NCBI GenBank assembly: GCA_029934005.1
Contig: JAOZNA010000004.1
Location: forward strand, 1-32,429
Direction of reading: 5' to 3'
Source: Candidatus Bathyarchaeota archaeon
GTDB taxonomy: Archaea > Thermoproteota > Bathyarchaeia > Bathyarchaeales > WUQV01
DNA length: 32,429 nucleotides
The notes under the pieces are model-generated. The model saw only the letters and a list, made by a program, of their open reading frames with translations. It had not been told where the DNA came from and did no database searches. Shown here in pieces: positions 26,078-32,429 of the stretch (position 1 is its first letter; each line of letters starts with the position of its first letter). Both the position numbers and the translations under genes were made by a program.

Positions 26078-27103
26078 TTATAGCTTCTTTGCGAGGTTGA
26101 TAGATATTTCTGCTATATCTGCGCCGTACTCTGCTGATCTTCGGATACTTTCTAATATTAGCCTTAAGCCGATTGTCGTTGTGATATGTAGTTTGGTTTC
26201 TAAAATTAGTTTAATTGCTCGGCTTTCCAATTCTGTTATTTGGGTGATCTTCGCTATAGACTGGTTTGCTTTTTTGGTGTTGAGTTGGTATAGGGCTTTC
26301 ATAGCTTCTTGGCAGATTTCCCTTGAAAGCGTACTTATGTTTGTGATTAGGGCTATAATGTTGCTCGGAATACTTTGATATTCCATAGTTGGTATTGTTT
26401 GCGCTATCCTTGCAGCGTGATCCGCTATCCTTTCGATGCTTTTAGCGACCAGCCTATAGCCCATACAGTCTCTTGGACTTGTAAGGCCAATTTCATTTAT
26501 CATAAGTCTGTTCTCAATAGCCATTTTCAACTGTCTTATAACAAAAAAGTAAAGGCGGTCTACTTCATCGTCTCTCTGCGTAACATCATGGGCTAGGGAT
26601 AAATCTCTTTCTTTCAGCGCTGCTACCGCATCTTTATGCATTGATAAGGCCATTACGTGCATTCTGCTGAGCGCGTCTTTAACTGGAAACTCGATATGCC
26701 CGAGTAGGCAACGAGCGGTAAGATAGTGGGCTGATTCATCAATAACTTCGACGCCAACTAGCTTTCTTTTTATAACATCTTTAATGTAAGCTCGATGTTC
26801 AGAAGATTTGGAGGCAAATCTCAAATGTATGATGTCATAGCCAACTAGATAGCAGGCGATTAGTTCTCTTGCAATGTTTTCGGGATCAAGGGTTTGAGGA
26901 GCGTCTATAAGAAATTCAGACTGCCTTTCCTCTTTTTTCTCCTTTCCGGGAACCAGAAGTAAGGAGTTGTCGGGTTGAGGTATCAGCCTTACGTAATCTC
27001 CAGGCTTCAAGCCCGAATCTTTAGCCCAGCTCTTCGGAAGCGAAACTATGTAGGTTGAACCTCCTGTTAATTGAACTCTTCTCAATTGAGCCGTAGTTTT
27101 CAT
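26078..27103 (-). CDS. phoU: PhoU-domain protein with N-terminal SpoVT/AbrB-like DNA-binding domain
   Basis: N-terminal RRVQLTGGSTYIVSLPKSWAKDSGLKPGDYVRLIPQPDNSLLLVPG (AbrB) followed by two PhoU-like helical repeats. Divergent from pstS. Confidence 0.9.
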   Translation of the reverse strand: MKTTAQLRRVQLTGGSTYIVSLPKSWAKDSGLKPGDYVRLIPQPDNSLLLVPGKEKKEERQSEFLIDAPQTLDPENIARELIACYLVGYDIIHLRFASKSSEHRAYIKDVIKRKLVGVEVIDESAHYLTARCLLGHIEFPVKDALSRMHVMALSMHKDAVAALKERDLSLAHDVTQRDDEVDRLYFFVIRQLKMAIENRLMINEIGLTSPRDCMGYRLVAKSIERIADHAARIAQTIPTMEYQSIPSNIIALITNISTLSREICQEAMKALYQLNTKKANQSIAKITQITELESRAIKLILETKLHITTTIGLRLILESIRRSAEYGADIAEISINLAKKL

Positions 27104-27126
27104 ATATTTTCACCAAGGGGAATTTA

Positions 27127-27167
27127 CATAGATTATGTAGTTTTGATATTTATATATAGATTATGTC
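27127..27167. promoter_or_regulatory. Paired dyad sites in the phoU-pstS divergent promoter region
   Basis: ACATAgatTATGT (27127-27139, perfect dyad) and ATATAgatTATGT (27155-27167), 28 bp apart centre to centre. The second overlaps the TATA-like TTTATATATA. Confidence 0.5.
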
Positions 27168-27185
27168 CAGAAACTATATAGAATT

Positions 27186-27211
27186 TTTCACCATTAAAGT
27201 TTCTGGTGAAA
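27186..27211 (+). promoter_or_regulatory. Hairpin overlapping the pstS ribosome-binding site
   Basis: TTTCACCA-ttaaagtttc-TGGTGAAA, perfect 8-bp inverted repeat; 3' arm contains GGTGA upstream of ATG 27215. Confidence 0.45.
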
Positions 27212-27214
27212 GTG

Positions 27215-28159
27215 ATGGGAAAAGCTGGAATTTTAACCGTTGTCATCGTGGCATTTATCATAGGACTCCTTTCCGGATCATTTGCCTTAGCCCCTCTGCT
27301 TTCGGCAAATCAGGAATCAACTTATGCTTATTCTGAAGATAGTTTGTGGAGAACCGATAGCATAAGAGTGGTAGGCTCAACAACGGTACTTCCAATAGCC
27401 AACGCATGCGCACTAAGATTCACTGAACTCTACAATACAACCAACATAATAGTTGAGGGCGGCGGGAGCGGACGAGGATACAGCGAACTCATCGGTGGCC
27501 TATGCGATATTGCAGATGCTTCAAGAGAACCTAAACAAAGCGAGCTAGACAAGGCGAAACAAAAGGGAGTAACGTTAATTCTTCATGAAATAGCCATTGA
27601 CGGAATAGCCATAATAGTTCATCCAAGCGTAACTCAAAACTTGAACGGGCCTCTAAATCTGACCTTAGAGGAGATTGGGAAAATTTTCGCCGGAGTCTAC
27701 TCAAAATGGAGTGAAGTTAAGGAGGGTCTTCCAAACGAGGAAATTGTAGTATTTGTGCGTGAATCTGGCTCAGGAACCAGAGCGACATTTGAAGAGTTCT
27801 GCATGGAGCCTTTCGGTCTCGAAGTCAAAACTGGAGCTTCAGAAGTTCTAAGCAATCCCGCAATGAGGCAAAGTGTGGAGCAAACACCCTATTCGATAGG
27901 ATATGTTGGCCTAGGCTTCCTATCAGGTAATGTTGAAGCTGTCCACGTAGCCGAAGAAAGCAGCGGACCCTTCTATGCTCCAACATATGAGAACGTAAAA
28001 GAAGGAATTTATCCACTCTCAAGATACCTATACATGGTAACCAATGGAATTCCAGAAAGCGGCTCCCTAACCGACCGTTTCATAGACTTTGTAAAGAGTC
28101 CCGAAGGCCAGAGGATAGTTGAGCAGTGCGGCTACATAGCCATATACCCGAAAGAGTAA
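27215..28159 (+). CDS. pstS: Phosphate ABC transporter substrate-binding protein PstS
   Basis: Signal anchor; IRVVGSTTVLPIANACALRF, VEGGGSGRGYSELIGGLCDIADASR, VVFVRESGSGTRATFEEFC. Confidence 0.94.
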   Translation: MGKAGILTVVIVAFIIGLLSGSFALAPLLSANQESTYAYSEDSLWRTDSIRVVGSTTVLPIANACALRFTELYNTTNIIVEGGGSGRGYSELIGGLCDIADASREPKQSELDKAKQKGVTLILHEIAIDGIAIIVHPSVTQNLNGPLNLTLEEIGKIFAGVYSKWSEVKEGLPNEEIVVFVRESGSGTRATFEEFCMEPFGLEVKTGASEVLSNPAMRQSVEQTPYSIGYVGLGFLSGNVEAVHVAEESSGPFYAPTYENVKEGIYPLSRYLYMVTNGIPESGSLTDRFIDFVKSPEGQRIVEQCGYIAIYPKE

Positions 28160-28172
28160 AAGGGTGAGAGTA

Positions 28173-29072
28173 ATGCGCCTTAAATGCCCCAAATTTTTAT
28201 GCTTTAAGGATAAAGCTGAAATTTTCTTGTTTATATTAGCATCAATCTCAATCATAATTTTATTTCTGATAATTGTTTTTGTTCTAAATGAGGGCGTTCC
28301 CGCATTCATAGAGTTAGGTTTTTCAAATTTTCTGTTTGGACACAGATGGTCACCCTACTATGGGAATTTTGGAGCATTTCCACTTATTTACGGTTCAATT
28401 CTGATAGTTCTTGGAAGTCTAGCAATTTCTGTTCCATTGGGCGTTTTTACAGCGATATTCTTGGCAGAATACTCTCCAAGATGGTTAAGCAATATGCTAA
28501 AGCCGATAATAGAATTGTTAGCTGCCATTCCGTCCATAATTTACGGCTTTTTCGGATTTGTATTTTTGGCTCCCAAAATTATGGAGTTTTTGAATGTAGG
28601 TATAGGAGAGGTTGCGTTAACTGCCTCCATAATCCTATCAATAATGACCGTACCGACAATCGTAAGCATTTCCAGCGAAGTTATCGCGTCGGTTCCAAAA
28701 GAATACCGAAAAGCATCTTTGGCTTTGGGCGCAACAAAATGGCAGACTATAAAATCTTTGGTTCTACCCACGGCGAAGCCCGGCATAATAGCCTCATTAT
28801 TGCTTGCCTTTGGAAGAGCCGTAGGAGAAACCGTAGCTGTTCTAATGGTATGTGGATGCGTGCCTCAAATTCCCTCTCCGCCATGGAATTACCTTGAACC
28901 AGTTCACGCCTTAACGGCGGCTATAGCCTTGGACATGGGCGAGGTCTCTTGGGGAAGCCTTCATTATCATGTTCTTTTCGGGTTGGGAGTAATACTTCTA
29001 GTTATTACATTCATAGTTAACATGATTGCAGATTTCTTCATAAAAAAGGCTCCAAGAGGGGTTCAGATATGA
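28173..29072 (+). CDS. pstC: Phosphate ABC transporter permease PstC
   Basis: ELLAAIPSIIYGFFGFVFLAPKI, IASVPKEYRKASLALGATKWQTIKSLVLPTAKPGIIASLLLAFGRAVGETVAVLMV. Confidence 0.94.
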   Translation: MRLKCPKFLCFKDKAEIFLFILASISIIILFLIIVFVLNEGVPAFIELGFSNFLFGHRWSPYYGNFGAFPLIYGSILIVLGSLAISVPLGVFTAIFLAEYSPRWLSNMLKPIIELLAAIPSIIYGFFGFVFLAPKIMEFLNVGIGEVALTASIILSIMTVPTIVSISSEVIASVPKEYRKASLALGATKWQTIKSLVLPTAKPGIIASLLLAFGRAVGETVAVLMVCGCVPQIPSPPWNYLEPVHALTAAIALDMGEVSWGSLHYHVLFGLGVILLVITFIVNMIADFFIKKAPRGVQI

Positions 29073-29899
29073 AAACCGTCAAAGAGAAAACTGTTCTATT
29101 TCTTTTGGGCTTTTCAGCAGCTATACTCCTTCTGGCATTCGTTGCAATAACCCTATTTATTGGAGTTGGAGGCTTATCAGCAATAAACTTTAGGATGATA
29201 ACCACAAGCATTCGCAAAGGCGGAATATTTGAACCCATTATAGGAACATTATACCTTCTAGCTGGAACTATAGCTATGGCAACACCGCTAGGATTGGCTA
29301 CAGCTATTTACCTTGCAGAATATGCTCCGAAAGGAAAAATTAACCGAATAATAGTTCAAGCATTAAATAATCTAGCGGGGGTACCTTCAATTATTTTCGG
29401 CTTGTTTGGATACGCATTTTTCTGCAGATTTCTGGGGCTGGGAATCTCTCTTCTTTCCGGCTGGTTGACACTTACATGTATGACTCTTCCAATAGTAGTG
29501 AGAGGCTCCCAAGAAGCCTTGAAAATGGTACCAAAAGACTTTAGGGTAGCCGCTGAGGCTTTAGGGGCGCCAAAATGGAAAACAATAAAAGACATAGTGT
29601 TACCAACGGCAACTCCCGGCTTGGCGACGAGCATCATACTTGGAATAAGCAGAGTGGCCGGAGAGACAGCAGCCATACTTTTTACATGCTCCGTATTCTT
29701 GACGAAAGGTCTCCCTACCTCACCTCTTCAGCCAGTCATGGTGCTCACATACCATCTCTATACGTTACTAGTAGCATCTCCCGGCACTTCAACAGACCGT
29801 GCATTCGCAATTGCCTTGATTCTGCTTGGATTAGTTATTTTGCTTAATCTTCTTGCCTACTTGATAAGAATGCGTTACCGAAAGAGATGGAAGTGGTAG
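29069..29899 (+). CDS. pstA: Phosphate ABC transporter permease PstA
   Basis: [84 protein letters not shown]. Start overlaps the pstC stop. Confidence 0.94.
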   Translation: MKTVKEKTVLFLLGFSAAILLLAFVAITLFIGVGGLSAINFRMITTSIRKGGIFEPIIGTLYLLAGTIAMATPLGLATAIYLAEYAPKGKINRIIVQALNNLAGVPSIIFGLFGYAFFCRFLGLGISLLSGWLTLTCMTLPIVVRGSQEALKMVPKDFRVAAEALGAPKWKTIKDIVLPTATPGLATSIILGISRVAGETAAILFTCSVFLTKGLPTSPLQPVMVLTYHLYTLLVASPGTSTDRAFAIALILLGLVILLNLLAYLIRMRYRKRWKW

Positions 29900-29901
29900 G
29901 T

Positions 29902-30657
29902 ATGAAACCAAAAATAGAAGTTGAAAACTTGAACGTATGGTATGGAGCCAACCATGTTCTAAAGGATATAAGCATGGAAATTCCGGAAAAGAGAGTTACA
30001 GCCATTATTGGGCCTTCCGGATGCGGAAAATCAACCTTCCTTATGACGTTAAACCGCCTTATTGATTTAGTTAATGGAGTATGTGTCAAAGGAAAGGTTC
30101 TACTTGACGGAAAAAACATTTACAATCCCGGAATAGATCTTACTGAATTAAGGAAAAAAGTCGGAATGGTTTTTCAAAAACCAAATCCTCTCCCAAAGTC
30201 GATTTACGAGAATATTGCATATGGACCAAAAATACATGGAGTAAAAGATAGGAAGACTCTAGATAGTATTGTAGAGAAATGTTTACGTGTGGTTGGGTTA
30301 TGGGATGATGTTAAGGATAGACTTCGAGATTCTGCATTCGAGTTGTCGGTCGGTCAGCAACAAAGACTTTGTATAGCAAGGGCATTAGCCGTGAAGCCAG
30401 AAGTACTATTAATGGACGAACCATGCTCAGCGCTGGATCCAACAACAACAAGGAAAATCGAAGAATTAATCCAAACATTAAAAAATGACTATACTGTGGT
30501 CGTGGTTACACATAACATGCAACAAGCAAACCGCGTTTCCAATTATACCGCATTTCTCTACCTAGGAAAGCTCATAGAATATGGACCTACCCAAGAAATC
30601 TTCACAAATCCGAAAAACAAATTAACAAAAGATTATATCAACGGAAAATTTGGTTAG
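29902..30657 (+). CDS. pstB: Phosphate ABC transporter ATP-binding protein PstB
   Basis: [17 protein letters not shown] (Walker A), [19 protein letters not shown] signature, [16 protein letters not shown] 29902 preferred over 29887. Confidence 0.95.
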   Translation: MKPKIEVENLNVWYGANHVLKDISMEIPEKRVTAIIGPSGCGKSTFLMTLNRLIDLVNGVCVKGKVLLDGKNIYNPGIDLTELRKKVGMVFQKPNPLPKSIYENIAYGPKIHGVKDRKTLDSIVEKCLRVVGLWDDVKDRLRDSAFELSVGQQQRLCIARALAVKPEVLLMDEPCSALDPTTTRKIEELIQTLKNDYTVVVVTHNMQQANRVSNYTAFLYLGKLIEYGPTQEIFTNPKNKLTKDYINGKFG

Positions 30658-30683
30658 CCGCAAATAGTGAGCGCATTGCACTA

Positions 30684-31955
30684 TTATTTTATTCTTCTTC
30701 CCTTTTCTGCAACCAATTTTCCATTTTTGAAGACTTTTTCCGCTAGGTTAACGCCATAATGGTATGGGAAGAACTTATGATTCGGAGCGTCAAAAATAAC
30801 TATGTCCGCCTTTTTCCCCTCTTCCAAACTTCCTATTTCATAAGCACGCTCTATAGAATGCGCCGCATTAATAGTTGCAGCCACAAGCGCCTCTTCCGTA
30901 GTCATTTTCATTTGTAAAACCGCAATCGCCATCATCATCTGCATAGATTCACACATGTTCGCTGCACTCAAATCCGTAGCCAACGCAACCGGCAACCCTT
31001 TATTAATTATTTCCCTCGCCTTTGCATAAGTACCCAAATAACAAAACGGAGTAGTTGGTAGGAAAATTCCAATCGTACCCTTACGTACTAAGGCTTCAAT
31101 ATCTTCCATCGGCGTAAAAATCAAATGATCAGCAGACACAACTCCCAACTCCGCTCCTAACCTCGCTCCTCCGCTATGAACAAGCCAGTCCGCATGAATC
31201 CTCAATTTCATTCCGTATTTTCGGCCCGTTTCAAGAATACGCCTTGACTGCTCAATGTTAAAGTATCCCTTTTCACAGAACACATCACAATATTCAGCCA
31301 ATCTCCTTTTCGCAATTTCAGGAATCCACTTTTCAACAATTTCCCTTGTTAATTCATCAACCCTATTTTCATATTCAAATGGAATGCCTTGAGCCAAAAA
31401 AGTTGGCACCAAATCAATTGGATGAATTTTATTTAGAATGTTTATTATTTCCAGCTGCCTAATTTCTCCATGAAAAGTCATCTCATACCCGCTTTTTGCC
31501 TCAATAGTTGTTGTGCCATGAACAAGCATAGTATCAAGTATCTTACTTGTTTTTTCAAGCAATTCTTCCGTTGAAGCCTCACCAGTTTTTTTAAGAGTTG
31601 TCGGCATTCCTCCACCCCTTTCCTTAATTTCCAAGTACGAAACCCCCTTCACAGCCATCATTTCAAGTTCCTCTTCCCTAGAACCAGCAAAAATCAAGTG
31701 AACATGCGGGTCAATAAGCCCTGGCGTAACAAGTTTTCCACTCGCATCTATAACCTCAAACCCCTTCTCAAGCTTACCCAACACTTCCTTTGTAGTTCCA
31801 ACAGCCACTATTCTATCATCCTTAATTGCAACAGCACCATCCTTTATTATTCCAAGATTCCTCATCTCCTCTCCAACTAAAGGCCTACTACTTGTTCCCT
31901 TCAGAGTAACCAGCTCTTCAGCGTTAATTATTGCAAAATCAGCCTTTATCACCAT
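30684..31955 (-). CDS. hutI: Imidazolonepropionase
   Basis: GKLVTPGLIDPHVHLIFAGSREEELEM, GTTTIEAKSGYEMTFHGEIRQLEI, LRIHADWLVHSGGARLGAELGVVSADHL, ALATDLSAANMCESMQMMM. GGAGGG RBS before ATG 31955. Confidence 0.92.
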   Translation of the reverse strand: MVIKADFAIINAEELVTLKGTSSRPLVGEEMRNLGIIKDGAVAIKDDRIVAVGTTKEVLGKLEKGFEVIDASGKLVTPGLIDPHVHLIFAGSREEELEMMAVKGVSYLEIKERGGGMPTTLKKTGEASTEELLEKTSKILDTMLVHGTTTIEAKSGYEMTFHGEIRQLEIINILNKIHPIDLVPTFLAQGIPFEYENRVDELTREIVEKWIPEIAKRRLAEYCDVFCEKGYFNIEQSRRILETGRKYGMKLRIHADWLVHSGGARLGAELGVVSADHLIFTPMEDIEALVRKGTIGIFLPTTPFCYLGTYAKAREIINKGLPVALATDLSAANMCESMQMMMAIAVLQMKMTTEEALVAATINAAHSIERAYEIGSLEEGKKADIVIFDAPNHKFFPYHYGVNLAEKVFKNGKLVAEKGRRIK

Positions 31956-31981
31956 ACAATACCCTCCTTCTTGGACATTAC

Positions 31982-32429
31982 TTAAACATCCAAATATTTC
32001 TCTCTTTCCCACTCATGCACAAAAACGTTAAACTCCCTCCACTCCCTAGTTTTAAGCTCCAAAAACTTCTCGCAAAACTCCTGCCCTAAACTTTCCCACA
32101 AATATTTATCCTTAGAAAACTCCTTTAAGGCTTCCCCCAAATTTTCCGGTAAAGTTTCTATTCCCCTTTCAGCCCTCTCTTTCACACTCATTTTATAAAT
32201 ATCCTCTTCCACAGGCTCAGGAGGCTCAACCTTCCTCTCAATTCCATCTAATCCAGCAGATAGGATGCCAGCAAACGCCATATAAAAATTGCATGAACCA
32301 TCGGTAGGACGATACTCAAGCCTAGTTCTAAGCTCCTTTCCAGGAGGAACCCTAACAAGAACTGAACGATTATATTTAGCCCATGAAATGTAAACCGGAG
32401 CCTCCCAACCCGGCACAAGCCTCTTATAA
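31982..32429 (-). CDS. glnA: Glutamine synthetase, C-terminal part (5' end outside window)
   Basis: Frame stays open to the window edge: (YKRL)VPGWEAPVYISWAKYNRSVLVRVP...RLEYRPTDGSCNFYMAFAGILSAGLDGI. Confidence 0.9.
   Translation of the reverse strand, partial: YKRLVPGWEAPVYISWAKYNRSVLVRVPPGKELRTRLEYRPTDGSCNFYMAFAGILSAGLDGIERKVEPPEPVEEDIYKMSVKERAERGIETLPENLGEALKEFSKDKYLWESLGQEFCEKFLELKTREWREFNVFVHEWEREKYLDV

Noticed and set aside
26067-26596. Plus-strand ORFs antisense to phoU
   Set aside because: Shadow frames of the clear AbrB-PhoU coding sequence.
28346-28897. 183-aa plus-strand ORF overlapping pstC
   Set aside because: Out-of-frame shadow of pstC with random-looking composition.
1-32429. 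CRISPR array, restriction-modification or other canonical defence cassette
   Set aside because: No regularly spaced repeats and no cas, nuclease or methyltransferase signatures were seen in the ORFs.

Overview
The window is archaeal chromosomal DNA. Gene content resembles Thermoproteota/Bathyarchaeia, but that placement is inferred from protein style only. Most of it is housekeeping: rfcS/rfcL, moaA/moaB/moaC, an Orc1/Cdc6-like ATPase, an UPF0282-like MBL hydrolase, tRNA-Gly(GCC), an IMPase/FBPase-family phosphatase, an MJ0037-like phosphoesterase, Hsp20, an RPA-like OB-fold protein, trpB2-like, radical SAM, phoU-like with pstSCAB, hutI and the 3' end of a glutamine synthetase gene. The main accessory signal is a 2.76-kb segment bounded by tRNA-Gly (8664-8741) and an exact 26-bp copy of its 3' end (11474-11499). 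On the minus strand, the inner flank of the tRNA encodes a frameshifted peptide (ELGLNVSKVCENALKRAIEQMKK...WCGRRDLNPG) that resembles the N-terminal fragment of an SSV-type split archaeal integrase. The far repeat reads inward in the orientation expected of the int(C) fragment, but it stops after about 27 codons. I interpret this as a decayed integrative element whose only sizeable cargo is a solute-binding protein with its lobes in permuted order (C-lobe before N-lobe). Other signals are a large S8 protease-vWA protein next to a BsuPI-like putative inhibitor, a 25-bp exact direct repeat bracketing about 1 kb, paired dyad sites and an RBS-sequestering hairpin between phoU and pstS, and two small ORFs missing from the ORF track. 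All family names come from reading motifs by eye; no database search was run.
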